64,000 nucleotides of DNA from Streptomyces sp. TRM68416 (GCF_014596915.1 NZ_JACVWU010000024.1:62001-126000); one strand, 5' to 3'. Positions 1-9,530 are shown, numbered from the stretch's first letter. Notes: generated by a model not told the origin, from the letters alone. Numbers and translations are program-made.

Positions 1-2689
1 GCTCAAGGGCGCGGCGAAGGACGACACCAAGGAGTACCGCGCCAAGACGGTCGAGCTGCAGGAGGAGGCCCGTCGGCTGCGCGGCGAGGCCGAGCAGCTG
101 CGTGCCGACGCGGTCGCCGAGGGCGAGAAGATCCGCGCGGAGGCCCGCAAGGAGGCCGTCCAGCAGATCGAGGAGGCGGCCAAGACCGCCGAGGAGCTGC
201 TCTCCAAGGCCAAGGCGGACGCGGACGAGCTGCGGCAGAGCGCGACGGCGGACAGCGAGAAGGTCCGCACCGAGGCCATCGAGCGGGCCACCACGCTGCG
301 CCGGCAGGCCGAGGAGACGCTGGAGCGCACCCGCCAGGAGGCGGAGCGGCACCGCGCCGAGGCCGTCGAGCAGGCGGAGGGCATCAGGTCCGAGGCCGAG
401 CGGGCCGCGCGCGAGCTGCGCGAGGAGACCGAGCAGGCCCTGGAGGCCCGCCGCAGCGAGGCCGCCGAGGAGTTGACCCGGCTCCAGGCGGAGGCGGAGC
501 AGCGGCTGGCCGCCGCCGAGCAGGCGCTGACCGACGCCCGGGAGGAGGCCGCGCGGATCCGCCGGGAGGCCGCCGAGGAGGCCGAGCGGCTGCGCACGGA
601 GTCCGCCGAGCGGATCCGTACGCTCCAGCAGCAGGCGGAGGAGGAGGCCGAGCGGCTGCGCACGGAGGCCGCCGCGGACGCGTCCGCCTCCCGCGCGGAG
701 GGCGAGGCCGTCGCCGTACGCCTGCGGTCGGAGGCCGCGGCCGAGGCCGAGCGGCTGAAGTCGGAGGCTCAGGAGAGCGCCGACCGGGTGCGTGCCGAGG
801 CGCAGGCCGCCGCCGAGCGTCTTGCGACCGAGGCGTCGGAGACGCTGGCCGCCGCCCAGGAGGAGGCCGCCCGGCGCCGCCGCGAGGCCGAGGAGACGCT
901 GGGTTCGGCCCGGCAGGAGGCCGACCAGGAGCGCGAGCGGGCCCGCGAGCAGAGCGAGGAGCTGCTGGCCTCGGCGCGCAAGCGCGTGGAGGAGGCGCAG
1001 GCCGAGGCGGTCCGGCTGGTCGAGGAGGCCGACCGGCGCGCCACCGAGATGGTGTCGGCCGCCGAGCAGCACGCCCAGCAGGTGCGCGACTCGGTCGCGG
1101 GGCTGCACGAGCAGGCCCAGGAGGAGATCCAGGGGCTGCGCAGCGCCGCCGAGCACGCGGCGGAGCGCACCCGGCGCGAGGCCGAGGAGGAGGCGGACCG
1201 GGTCCGCGGCGACGCGTACGCCGAGCGGGAGCGGGCCTCGGAGGACGCGGGCCGGGTCCGGCGCGAGGCGGCGGAGGAGTCCGAGGCGGCCAAGGCGCTG
1301 GCCGAGCGTACGGTGTCGGAGGCGATCGCGGAGGCGGAGCGGCTGCGGTCGGACGCCTCCGAGCACGCCCAGCGGGTGCGTACGCAGGCCTCGGACACCC
1401 TGGCCGAGGCGGACCAGGCGGCGGCGCGGACCCGGGCGGACGCCCGTGAGGACGCCAACCGCATCCGCTCGGACGCGGCGACGCAGGCGGACACCCTCAT
1501 CACCGAGGCGCGTTCGGAGGCGGAGCGGCTCACCACGGAGACGGTCGCGGAGACCGACCGGCTGCGGTCGGAGACGGTCGCCGAGGCGGAGCGGCTGCGG
1601 TCCGAGACGGTCGCCGAGGCCGAGCGGGTGCGCGGCGAGGCGGCCGAGGAGGCCGAGCGGACCCGGTCCGAGGCCGTGGCCAAGGCCGACAGGCTGCTCG
1701 CGGAGGCCACCGGCGACGCGGAGCGGCTGCGCGCCGAGGCCGCCGAGACGGTGAACTCCGCGCAGCAGCACGCCGAGCGGATCCGCGGCGAGTCGGAGCG
1801 GGTGAAGGCGGACGCGCTGGCGGAGGCCGAGCGGGTGACCGCGGCCGCCCGCGAGGAGGCCGAGCACACCCTCGACGAGGCCCGCAAGGACGCCAACAAG
1901 CGGCGTTCGGAGGCGGCCGAGCAGGTCGACACGCTCATCACGGAGACCACGGCCGAGGCCGACAAGCTGCTCACCGAGGCGCAGAAGCAGGCGCTGAAGA
2001 CCACCGCGGACGCGGAGTCGCAGGCCGACACGATGGTCGGCGCGGCCCGCAAGGAGGCCGACCGGCTGGTCGCGGAGGCGACGGTCGAGGGCAACTCCCT
2101 GGTGGAGAAGGCCCGTACGGACGCGGACGAGCTGCTGGTCGGTGCCCGTCGGGACGCGACCGCCATAAGGGAGCGCGCGGAGGAGCTGCGCGACCGCATC
2201 ACCGGCGAGATCGAGGAGCTGCACGAGCGGGCCCGTCGCGAGGCCGCGGAGACGATGAAGTCGACCGGCGACCGCTGCGACGCGCTCATCAAGGCCGCCG
2301 AGGAGCAGTTGGCCAAGGCGCAGGCGAAGGCCAAGGAGCTCGTCTCGGAGGCCAACTCCGAGGCCGGCAAGGTCCGTATCGCCGCGGTGAAGAAGGCCGA
2401 GGGGCTCCTGAAGGAGGCCGAGCAGAAGAAGTCCTCGCTCATCAAGGAGGCCGAGGAGCTCCGGGCCGAGGCGATCCGCGAGGCGAAGCGCACGGTCGAG
2501 GAGGGCAAGCGCGAGCTGGAGGTGCTGGTCCGGCGGCGCGAGGACATCAACGCGGAGATCTCCCGTGTCCAGGACGTCCTGGAGGCGTTGGAGTCATTCG
2601 AGGCCCCGTCGGCGGGCAAGGACGGCGGCGTCAAGGCGGGCGCCACGGTCGGAGCCCCTCGTTCGGGTGGCAAGGCGTCGGACGGCTAG
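1..2689 (+). CDS. scy: Scy, coiled-coil polarity scaffold (3' part)
   Basis: The gene is open from base 2 to a TAG at 2687 and its start lies upstream of the window. About 895 residues are visible, almost all Glu/Ala/Arg-rich coiled coil with recurring blocks of the type AEAERLRSEA. The chain ends in a short non-coiled tail. Scy is known as a very long cytoskeletal scaffold that assembles the tip-organising centre with DivIVA and FilP at Streptomyces hyphal tips. Identification rests on the coiled-coil repeat pattern, the great length and the filP gene directly downstream on the same strand. The repetitive codons make long shadow frames on both strands. Confidence 0.88.
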   Translation, partial: LKGAAKDDTKEYRAKTVELQEEARRLRGEAEQLRADAVAEGEKIRAEARKEAVQQIEEAAKTAEELLSKAKADADELRQSATADSEKVRTEAIERATTLRRQAEETLERTRQEAERHRAEAVEQAEGIRSEAERAARELREETEQALEARRSEAAEELTRLQAEAEQRLAAAEQALTDAREEAARIRREAAEEAERLRTESAERIRTLQQQAEEEAERLRTEAAADASASRAEGEAVAVRLRSEAAAEAERLKSEAQESADRVRAEAQAAAERLATEASETLAAAQEEAARRRREAEETLGSARQEADQERERAREQSEELLASARKRVEEAQAEAVRLVEEADRRATEMVSAAEQHAQQVRDSVAGLHEQAQEEIQGLRSAAEHAAERTRREAEEEADRVRGDAYAERERASEDAGRVRREAAEESEAAKALAERTVSEAIAEAERLRSDASEHAQRVRTQASDTLAEADQAAARTRADAREDANRIRSDAATQADTLITEARSEAERLTTETVAETDRLRSETVAEAERLRSETVAEAERVRGEAAEEAERTRSEAVAKADRLLAEATGDAERLRAEAAETVNSAQQHAERIRGESERVKADALAEAERVTAAAREEAEHTLDEARKDANKRRSEAAEQVDTLITETTAEADKLLTEAQKQALKTTADAESQADTMVGAARKEADRLVAEATVEGNSLVEKARTDADELLVGARRDATAIRERAEELRDRITGEIEELHERARREAAETMKSTGDRCDALIKAAEEQLAKAQAKAKELVSEANSEAGKVRIAAVKKAEGLLKEAEQKKSSLIKEAEELRAEAIREAKRTVEEGKRELEVLVRRREDINAEISRVQDVLEALESFEAPSAGKDGGVKAGATVGAPRSGGKASDG

Positions 2690-2872
2690 CGGACCGGTTG
2701 GATTCCGGTGTCGTCTGGGGCCTTTGACCAAGTTTTTGGCAAGCCGTCCTCCGCTACGCCACTCAAAAGGGGTGTCATTCTCCAGATCAAACACGTATCC
2801 GCTCGATGACACACCGCTTCGGCCCCTAGGATTCCCCCTATCACCTCACCGGTCTCATTCGACAGGAACCCC

Positions 2873-3808
2873 ATGAGCGACACTTCCCCCTACGGCTTCG
2901 AGCTTGTGCGGCGTGGGTACGACCGCGCTCAGGTGGACGAACGGATCTCCAAGCTCGTCTCCGACCGTGACAGCGCTCTCGCCCGCATCACCGCTCTGGA
3001 AAAGCGCATCGAGGAGCTCCACCTCGAAACGCAGAACGCCCAGGCCCAGGTCACCGACGCGGAGCCGTCGTACGCCGGTCTCGGCGCGCGCGTGGAGAAG
3101 ATCCTCCGCCTCGCCGAGGAGGAGGCCAAGGATCTGCGAGAGGAGGCCCGGCGCGCCGCCGAGCAGCACCGCGAACTCGCCGAGTCGGCGGCCCAGCAGG
3201 TCCGCAACGACGCAGAATCGTTCGCGGCGGAGCGCAAGGCCAAGGCGGAGGACGAGGGCGTCCGGATCGTCGAGAAGGCCAAGAGCGACGCCTCCCAGCT
3301 CCGCTCCGAGGCCCAGAAGGACGCGCAGTCCAAGCGCGAGGAGGCCGACGCCCTCTTCGAGGAGACCCGCGCCAAGGCCGCGCAGGCCGCCGCGGACTTC
3401 GAGACCAACCTGGCCAAGCGCCGCGAGCAGTCCGAGCGCGACCTGGCCTCGCGTCAGCAGAAGGCCGAGAAGCGCCTGGCGGAGATCGAGCACCGCGCGG
3501 AGCAGCTCCGCCTGGAGGCCGAGAAGCTGCGCACCGACGCCGAGCGCCGCGCCCGCCAGACGGTGGAGACCGCGCAGCGCCAGGCCGAGGACATCGTGGC
3601 CGACGCCAACGCCAAGGCCGACCGCATCCGTTCGGAATCCGAGCGTGAGCTCGCCGCGCTGACCAACCGCCGCGACTCGATCAACGCCCAGCTGACGAAC
3701 GTGCGCGAGATGCTGGCAACGCTCACCGGTGCCGCCGTGGCCGCCGCGGGCACGCCGACCGAGGACGAGCCGATCTCCCGTGGGGTGCCGGCGCAGCAGT
3801 CCCGGTAA
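2873..3808 (+). CDS. filP: FilP, intermediate-filament-like coiled-coil protein
   Basis: This 311-residue protein begins SPYGFELVRRGYDRAQVDERI, a short N-terminal motif also typical of DivIVA-type and Scy proteins. Nearly continuous coiled coil follows, from about residue 25 to 285, ending in a short tail. FilP (also called AbpS) forms filaments that stiffen hyphae and interacts with Scy and DivIVA. The ATG is preceded by AGGAA. The 183 bases between scy and this gene allow its own promoter, and a strong hairpin follows the stop, so it is probably a separate transcription unit. Length and start match the family. Confidence 0.93.
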   Translation: MSDTSPYGFELVRRGYDRAQVDERISKLVSDRDSALARITALEKRIEELHLETQNAQAQVTDAEPSYAGLGARVEKILRLAEEEAKDLREEARRAAEQHRELAESAAQQVRNDAESFAAERKAKAEDEGVRIVEKAKSDASQLRSEAQKDAQSKREEADALFEETRAKAAQAAADFETNLAKRREQSERDLASRQQKAEKRLAEIEHRAEQLRLEAEKLRTDAERRARQTVETAQRQAEDIVADANAKADRIRSESERELAALTNRRDSINAQLTNVREMLATLTGAAVAAAGTPTEDEPISRGVPAQQSR

Positions 3809-3838
3809 CGATCGGGCGTACAGCCGCTGAACACCTGC

Positions 3839-3872
3839 AAAGCCCTCTGCCGCAGAAGTGGCAGAGGGCTTT
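3839..3872 (+). terminator. Rho-independent terminator after filP
   Basis: A perfect 13-bp inverted repeat (AAAGCCCTCTGCC at 3839-3851 and its complement at 3860-3872) has an 8-base loop and is followed by TGTCCCGTTTT. It ends 21 bases before the next gene start, so it separates filP from the ABC genes. Confidence 0.9.
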
Positions 3873-3893
3873 GTCCCGTTTTAGCGTGTCCGC

Positions 3894-4847
3894 ATGATCG
3901 AGGTCGAGGGGCTGACGAAGCGGTACGGCGAGAAGGTGGCGGTCAACAACCTCACCTTCACCGTCAGACCCGGCATCGTGACCGGGTTCCTCGGTCCCAA
4001 CGGGGCCGGCAAGTCGACGACCATGCGGATGATGCTCGGCCTGGACCGGCCGACGGCCGGTGACGTCCTGATCGACGGCAGGCACTACGACCGTCTGAAG
4101 GACCCGCTGACGTACATCGGGGCGCTGCTGGACGCGAAGGCCGTGCACGGCGGTCGCAGCGCCTACCACCATCTGCTGTGCCTCGCACAGAGCAACGGCA
4201 TCCCCCGCGCGCGGGTCGACGAGGTCCTCGACACCGTCGGGCTGACCGCCGTTGCGAAGAAGAAGGCAAAGGGCTTCTCGCTCGGCATGGGCCAGCGGCT
4301 GGGCATCGCGGGCGCGCTGCTCGGCGATCCGCGGATCCTGATGTTCGACGAGCCGGTCAACGGCCTCGACCCCGAGGGCATCCACTGGATCCGCAATCTG
4401 ATGAAATCGCTCGCGGCGCAGGGCCGGACCGTGTTCGTGTCGAGTCACCTGATGAGCGAGATGGCGCTGACCGCGGACCACCTCGTCGTGATCGGCCAGG
4501 GCAGGCTGCTCGCGGACACCTCCATGGCCGACTTCATCGCCCGCAACTCGCGTTCCTACGTCCGTATCCGCACCCCGCAGCGCGAACGGCTGCTGGACGT
4601 GCTGCACGAGGCCGGGATCACGGTCGTGCAGACGGGCAGCGGCGTGCTGGAGGTCGACGGCGGCAAGTCGGAGCGGATCGGCGAGCTGGCCGCGCAGGCC
4701 CAGATCGTGCTGCACGAGCTGAGTCCGCAGCAGGCCTCCCTGGAGGAGGCGTTCATGCAGTTGACCGCGGGGTCGGTGGAGTACCACGCGCACACCGACA
4801 CACCGCCCGGGTCGCAGCCCTGGGGCGACGACTGGAAGGGGAACTGA
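3894..4847 (+). CDS. ABC transporter ATP-binding protein (first pair)
   Basis: A 317-aa ABC ATPase of the drug/antibiotic-export (CcmA/DrrA-like) class. Walker A is GPNGAGKST (residues about 35-43), the signature is FSLGMGQRLG, Walker B is ILMFDEPVNGLDPEG, and the H-loop lies in VFVSSHL. The C-terminal third is a DrrA-like extension. The ATG has no clear ribosome-binding site and lies 21 bases after a terminator stem, so a leaderless or very short-leader transcript is possible. It lies 2 bases upstream of its permease. The protein closely resembles the ATPase of the second pair at 5754. The substrate is unknown. Confidence 0.93.
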   Translation: MIEVEGLTKRYGEKVAVNNLTFTVRPGIVTGFLGPNGAGKSTTMRMMLGLDRPTAGDVLIDGRHYDRLKDPLTYIGALLDAKAVHGGRSAYHHLLCLAQSNGIPRARVDEVLDTVGLTAVAKKKAKGFSLGMGQRLGIAGALLGDPRILMFDEPVNGLDPEGIHWIRNLMKSLAAQGRTVFVSSHLMSEMALTADHLVVIGQGRLLADTSMADFIARNSRSYVRIRTPQRERLLDVLHEAGITVVQTGSGVLEVDGGKSERIGELAAQAQIVLHELSPQQASLEEAFMQLTAGSVEYHAHTDTPPGSQPWGDDWKGN

Positions 4848-4849
4848 CC

Positions 4850-5620
4850 ATGGCCACGACCCAGGTCGTCCGCTCCGAGTGGACCAAGATCCGGTCGGTG
4901 GCGTCGACGGTGTGGACGCTCTCCCTCGCGGTGGTCGTCACGATCGCCGTCGGCATGCTGATCTCGGCCCTGGCGAAGAACGAGTTCGACAACCTGGACC
5001 GGGCCGGCCGGCTCTCCTTCGACCCGACCTTCGTCAGCTTCGCCGGCATGAGCCTCGGCCAGCTCGCGATGATCGTGTTCGGGGTGCTGGTGGTGTCCAA
5101 CGAGTACAGCACCGGCATGATCCGCACCTCGCTGGCGGCCGTGCCGCAGCGCGGCTCGTTCCTCTTCAGCAAGATCGCGGTGGCCGCCGGGCTGGCCCTG
5201 GCGGTCGGTCTGGTCACCAGCTTCGCGGCGTTCTTCCTGGGCCAGGCGATGCTCGGCGACCTCGGTGTGTCCCTGTCCGACCCCGGGGTACTGCGCGCGG
5301 TCATCGGCGGCGGCCTCTACATGACCCTGATCGCGATGTTCTCGATGGGGGTCGCCACGATGCTGCGCTCGCCGATGCTCTCGCTGGGCATCCTGATGCC
5401 GTTCTTCTTCCTCGTCTCCACCATCCTCGGCAACGTCTCCGCCACCAAGAAGATCGGCCGCTACCTCCCCGACCAGGCCGGCAGCAAGATCATGCAGGTC
5501 GTCACCCCGACCGACAACGACACCCCCTACGGCCCCTGGGGCGGTCTGGGCATCATGAGCCTGTGGGTGCTCGCGGCCCTGGCGGGCGGCTATGTGCTGC
5601 TGAAGAAGCGGGACGCCTGA
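4850..5620 (+). CDS. ABC transporter permease (first pair)
   Basis: This 256-aa integral membrane protein has about six predicted hydrophobic segments. It starts MATTQVVRSEWTKIRS, the SEWTK(I/L)RS opening typical of ABC-2-type permeases in Streptomyces. The start is fixed by GGAAGGGGA at 4833-4841 and by the 2-base gap to the ATPase stop. It presumably forms a 2+2 exporter with the preceding ATPase. The second permease at 6977 shares the motif and topology, which indicates duplication of the pair. Confidence 0.9.
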   Translation: MATTQVVRSEWTKIRSVASTVWTLSLAVVVTIAVGMLISALAKNEFDNLDRAGRLSFDPTFVSFAGMSLGQLAMIVFGVLVVSNEYSTGMIRTSLAAVPQRGSFLFSKIAVAAGLALAVGLVTSFAAFFLGQAMLGDLGVSLSDPGVLRAVIGGGLYMTLIAMFSMGVATMLRSPMLSLGILMPFFFLVSTILGNVSATKKIGRYLPDQAGSKIMQVVTPTDNDTPYGPWGGLGIMSLWVLAALAGGYVLLKKRDA

Positions 5621-5753
5621 GCGCTCCGCCGGACGGTCTGAGCGTTTCGTGATTTTGCTGTGCCTTGAAGGGAACCGTCAGCGCCCGGTTATCCTCCTAA
5701 CCCTTACGGGGGCGTGTGCCCCGCTGTCCTGAACCTTTCGATGGGTGCGGAGC

Positions 5754-6980
5754 ATGATCGAGGCTGTCGGCCTGACCAAGCGCTATGGCGACAAGACCGC
5801 TGTGTACAACCTTTCCTTCCAGGTGCGGCCGGGTTCCGTGACCGGCTTCCTGGGGCCCAACGGCTCCGGCAAGTCGACGACGATGCGGATGATCCTTGGC
5901 CTGGACAACCCGAGCTCGGGGCAGGTGACGATCGGCGGCTACCCGTACCGCAAGCTGCCGAACGCCCCCCGCCAGGTGGGTGCCCTGCTGGACGCCAAGG
6001 CCGTGCACGGCGGCCGGACCGCCCGCAACCACCTGCTGAGCCTCGCGCAGCTGTCCGGCATCCCGGCCCGCCGGGTGGACGAGGTGCTGGGCGTCGTCGG
6101 GCTCCAGGACGTGGCGCGCAGGCGCTCCAAGGGCTTCTCCCTCGGCATGGGGCAGCGTCTCGGCATCGCCGGCGCGCTGCTCGGCGACCCGCAGGTGCTG
6201 CTGTTCGACGAGCCGGTCAACGGCCTCGACCCCGAGGGCATCCTCTGGGTCCGCAACCTGATGAAATCGCTCGCCGCCGAGGGCCGTACGGTCTTCGTCT
6301 CCTCTCACCTGATGAGCGAGATGGCGCTGACCGCCGACCACCTGATCGTGATCGGGCGCGGGCAGCTGCTCGCCGACATGAGCGTGCAGGACTTCATCGC
6401 GGCGAACTCGGCGGGCTTCGCGCGGGTGCGCACGCCCGACACCGAGCCGGAGCTGCGCGAGAAGCTGTCCACGGCGCTGGCCGAGGCGGGCGGACACGTG
6501 CTGCCCGAGCAGGACGGCGCGCTGCGTGTGACGGGGCTGCCGCTGCCGCGGATCAGCGACATCGCGCACGACACGGACGTACGGCTGTGGGAGCTGTCAC
6601 CGCACCAGGCCTCGCTGGAGGAGGCGTACATGCGGATGACGCAGGGCGCCGTCGACTACCGCTCCACGGCCGACCAGAAGGCGGGGCTCCAGCAGCCGCT
6701 GCCGCCCGGCGCGCAGCCGCCGATGCCGGTCCCGGGGCAGGGCCAGCCCGGCTGGTACGCCCCGCCGTCGCCGCAGCAGGGCGGGCAGCCCTTCGCGATG
6801 CCGCAGGGACAGCCGCCACAGGGCCCGTACGGCGCCCCGGCGGCGCCCGGTGCCGCCCCGGCCGCCCCCGCCGCTCCCGGGGCCGCAGAGGCGAACCCGT
6901 ACGCCCAGCCGCCCACTCCCCCGGCCGCCCCCGCCACCGCCCCCGCCGTCGACACGACCAAGCCCGAGGACGCCCGATGA
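5754..6980 (+). CDS. ABC transporter ATP-binding protein with Pro/Ala/Gln-rich tail (second pair)
   Basis: A 408-aa paralogue of the protein at 3894. The first 300 residues align closely, including MIE-x-GLTKRYG, GPNGSGKST, FSLGMGQRLG, LLFDEPVNGLDPEG and SSHLMSEMALTADHL. The last roughly 95 residues are an extra low-complexity Pro/Ala/Gln/Gly tail not seen in the first copy. I chose the ATG at 5754 because it matches the paralogue. An in-frame GTG at 5745 would add three residues. The stop overlaps the permease start by 4 bases (ATGA), which suggests translational coupling. Confidence 0.9.
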   Translation: MIEAVGLTKRYGDKTAVYNLSFQVRPGSVTGFLGPNGSGKSTTMRMILGLDNPSSGQVTIGGYPYRKLPNAPRQVGALLDAKAVHGGRTARNHLLSLAQLSGIPARRVDEVLGVVGLQDVARRRSKGFSLGMGQRLGIAGALLGDPQVLLFDEPVNGLDPEGILWVRNLMKSLAAEGRTVFVSSHLMSEMALTADHLIVIGRGQLLADMSVQDFIAANSAGFARVRTPDTEPELREKLSTALAEAGGHVLPEQDGALRVTGLPLPRISDIAHDTDVRLWELSPHQASLEEAYMRMTQGAVDYRSTADQKAGLQQPLPPGAQPPMPVPGQGQPGWYAPPSPQQGGQPFAMPQGQPPQGPYGAPAAPGAAPAAPAAPGAAEANPYAQPPTPPAAPATAPAVDTTKPEDAR

Positions 6981-7849
6981 GCACGCCCCAGCCCCCGATG
7001 CCGCAGGCCGCCGCACCGAACTGGCAGGCGGAGTCCGGCGCTTCCTGTCCCGCTTACACCTCGCCGATCCCGGTGGTGCGCACGCACCTCGGGCATGCCA
7101 TCGCCTCGGAGTGGACGAAGATCAAGTCGGTGCGCTCCACGATGTGGACGCTCGGCGTGTTCGTCCTGCTCGTCGTCGGCATCGGCCTCGGCGCCGCTGC
7201 GCTGATCGCCGCCAACGCCTCCGAGTCCGACCTGGCGAGCGAGAATCCGCTGTCGTTCGGCTTCTTCGGACTGCTGCTCGGCACCATGCCCATCATCACG
7301 CTGGGCGTGCTGACCACCGCCTCGGAGTACGGCACCGGCATGATCCGGACCACGATGACCGCGTGCCCGTCCCGCGGGCGGGTGCTGGCGGCGAAGTCGA
7401 TCGTGTTCTTCACGGTCGCGTTCGTCGTCACGCTGGTCTCGGCGCTGCTCGTCGCCCTCGCGGACGTGGCCATGCTGGACGGCGCGCGGGAGCCGAGCAA
7501 CGAGGAGTGGCTGAAGGGCACGGTCGGCATCTCGCTCTACATCGCGCTGCTCGGCCTGCTCTCGCTCGTGATCGGCTCGATCATCCGGCACTCGGCGGGC
7601 GCCATCACCATCATGATCGGCGTGGTGCTGGCCCCGCTGGTCGTCGCGCTGTTCATGTTCTCGGAGTCCCTCCGGGACCTGCAGCAGGCCCTGTTCGAGT
7701 ACTCCATCCCGAACCAGCTCGGCATCTTCTACGACAACTCCCTCAGCGATTCCGGCCCGACCGGCTGGGACCCGCTGTGGATCATGATCGGCGTGACGGC
7801 GGCCGCGTTCGCCGGGGCGTACGCGCTGCTGCAGAGCCGGGACGTGTGA
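6977..7849 (+). CDS. ABC transporter permease (second pair)
   Basis: This 290-aa membrane protein begins with a roughly 35-residue Pro/Ala-rich cytoplasmic segment. It then shows ASEWTKIKSVRSTMWTL and about six hydrophobic helices, as in the first permease. It overlaps the stop of its ATPase by 4 bases. The two adjacent ATPase/permease pairs look like an ancient tandem duplication. The substrate cannot be inferred. Confidence 0.9.
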   Translation: MSTPQPPMPQAAAPNWQAESGASCPAYTSPIPVVRTHLGHAIASEWTKIKSVRSTMWTLGVFVLLVVGIGLGAAALIAANASESDLASENPLSFGFFGLLLGTMPIITLGVLTTASEYGTGMIRTTMTACPSRGRVLAAKSIVFFTVAFVVTLVSALLVALADVAMLDGAREPSNEEWLKGTVGISLYIALLGLLSLVIGSIIRHSAGAITIMIGVVLAPLVVALFMFSESLRDLQQALFEYSIPNQLGIFYDNSLSDSGPTGWDPLWIMIGVTAAAFAGAYALLQSRDV

Positions 7850-7853
7850 CCGG

Positions 7854-8195
7854 CTAGAACTTCGGCGCGTTACGGGACCGCTGCACCCTTGTGGTGCGGC
7901 GGTCCTTCGCGTTCCAGCAGGCCTTGTGCCAGTGGCGGCGGTCGTCGACGCCCGAGTGGTCGGGCCAGGCCACGACGTGCGGGACGCCGTCGGGGATCAT
8001 CTGGTCGCAGCCGGGGCAGCGGTACGACTTGCCCTGCGCGCTCGCGCCCGCCACGTGCCGCACGTTCCAGTCCTCGCCCCGCCAGTGCTCCGAGGACTGC
8101 CAGCCGCCGTAGCGACCGGGGCGGTCGTCCTCCGCGCTCCGGCCGGACGAGATCGACGCACCGGTGGCCTTGGGGCGGTTGCGACGCGGGGACAC
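7854..8195 (-). CDS. Small putative zinc-binding protein, conserved in actinomycetes
   Basis: A 113-aa protein with a basic N-terminus (MSPRRNRPK). Its C-terminal half has CPGC, then paired His residues and HWHKACW, which together could bind one zinc ion. I favour the GTG at 8195 because GAGGTG stands seven bases upstream; a GTG at 8207 would add four residues but has no good ribosome-binding site. The gene faces the ABC permease with only 4 bases between the stops. I recall such proteins being labelled ATP/GTP-binding in Streptomyces, but no P-loop is visible. Function unknown. Confidence 0.75.
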   Translation of the reverse strand: MSPRRNRPKATGASISSGRSAEDDRPGRYGGWQSSEHWRGEDWNVRHVAGASAQGKSYRCPGCDQMIPDGVPHVVAWPDHSGVDDRRHWHKACWNAKDRRTTRVQRSRNAPKF

Positions 8196-8417
8196 AGGAC
8201 ACCTCACGGGGCTATACAGGAAGCAGGGGCCGTGTCCAGCCTACGCGGCACGGACAGGGGTAGGCGTAGGGCACCAAACGCCACAAGTCCCCTTCCGATA
8301 GGCCTCATTCTGCAGACAATCCGCAAATTACTCCGTCAGGCCGTGTCCTCGGCACGTGTCAGACGGTTATGCCGCGTGGGGGAGCTCCGCGTCGGAGCCA
8401 AGGAAGCAGGAAAAGCA

Positions 8418-9446
8418 ATGCGCGTTGGAAGTTTCGTGTTGGCGGCCCAGTTCCCGGGCCAGGGGCAGGGGGAGGCGCTGCACCGCGCGGTCCGCTCGGC
8501 CGAGGTCGCGGAAGAGGCGGGGCTCGACTCGGTCTGGCTGGCCGAGCACCACTTCGTGCCGTACGGCACCTGCCCGTCCGCGATCACCCTGGCGGCGTTA
8601 CTGCTCGGCCGCACCCGCCGGATCCGGGTCGGTACGGCCGTCAGCGTGCTGCCGACCGCCCATCCGGTGAGCCTCGGCGAGCAGGCCGCGCTGCTGCACG
8701 TGACGAGCGGCGGACGCTTCTCGCTGGGCGTCGGGCGCGGCGGGCCGTGGGTCGACCTGGAGGTGTTCGGCTCCGGCCTCGAGGCCTACGAGCAGGGGTT
8801 CCCGGAATCACTCGATCTGCTGGTGCGCTGGCTGCGCGAACCGTCGGTCGCCGCCGACGGGGACCGCTACGCCTTCCGCGAGGTGCCCGTCGTCCCCAGG
8901 CCCTCGGAGTGCCTGACGGAGGCCGCCGGACCCGAGGTCGTCCTCGCGTGCACGTCCCCGAGGAGCGTACGGATGGCGGCCGAGCGGGGGCTGCCGATGC
9001 TGCTGGGGATGCACGTGGGCGACGAGGAGAAGGCCGAGATGGTCGCCCTGTGGCGGGAGCACGCCCGCGCCGCGGGGCGGTCGGCGGAGGAGATCCGCGC
9101 GGCCGCCCATGTCTCGGCGGGCGTCTGCCAGATCGCCGACCGGCGTACGGAGGCCGCGGAGACCCTGCTGAAGGCGATGCCGGGATGGCTGCGGCAGGGC
9201 CTGGAGGCCCATGTGACGGTCGACGGACGCCACCGGGCGATGCGGGACCCGCTGGCGTACACCGAACTGCTCTGCGGGCTGCACCCGGTGGGCACACCCC
9301 GGCTCTGCGCCGACCGGCTCGCGGCGACGAGCGAGCGGACCGGCATCACCCGCTTCGCCCTGCTGGTCGAGGGCTCGGGCGAACTGGCGGCGACGGAGGA
9401 GAACGTACGACGGCTCGGCGCCGAAGTGCTGCCGCACCTCGGCTGA
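8418..9446 (+). CDS. LLM-class (luciferase-like) flavin-dependent oxidoreductase, TTA codon
   Basis: A 342-aa protein of the bacterial-luciferase/F420-dependent superfamily. It shows AEEAGLDSVWLAEHHF near the N-terminus, RIRVGTAVSVLPTAHPV and GRFSLGVGRGG, typical TIM-barrel landmarks of this family. The start ATG follows AGGAAGCAGGAAA. Codon 61 (8598-8600) is TTA. This Leu codon is very rare in Streptomyces and is read by the bldA tRNA, so translation may be tied to development. Substrate and cofactor (FMN or F420) cannot be told from the sequence. Confidence 0.9.
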   Translation: MRVGSFVLAAQFPGQGQGEALHRAVRSAEVAEEAGLDSVWLAEHHFVPYGTCPSAITLAALLLGRTRRIRVGTAVSVLPTAHPVSLGEQAALLHVTSGGRFSLGVGRGGPWVDLEVFGSGLEAYEQGFPESLDLLVRWLREPSVAADGDRYAFREVPVVPRPSECLTEAAGPEVVLACTSPRSVRMAAERGLPMLLGMHVGDEEKAEMVALWREHARAAGRSAEEIRAAAHVSAGVCQIADRRTEAAETLLKAMPGWLRQGLEAHVTVDGRHRAMRDPLAYTELLCGLHPVGTPRLCADRLAATSERTGITRFALLVEGSGELAATEENVRRLGAEVLPHLG

Positions 9447-9466
9447 ACCGCCCTGCCCGGCCGGAG

Positions 9467-9514
9467 GCTTGCCGCCCCACTGGTCATGCACCTCCCGCAT
9501 AGGGAGCGGCAAGC
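9467..9514. terminator. Hairpin between convergent genes
   Basis: GCTTGCCGC at 9467-9475 pairs with GCGGCAAGC at 9506-9514, and a smaller CTCCC/GGGAG stem sits inside the loop. It lies between the convergent stops of the oxidoreductase and the gene at 9531, so it could end transcription in both directions. There is no strong T-run. Confidence 0.5.
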
Positions 9515-9530
9515 TAGCGGCTCACGGGCG

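Noticed and set aside
769..2673. Long minus-strand frame opposite scy
   Set aside because: Ser/Arg/Ala composition is the mirror of the Glu/Ala/Arg coiled-coil codons; no start signal or family.
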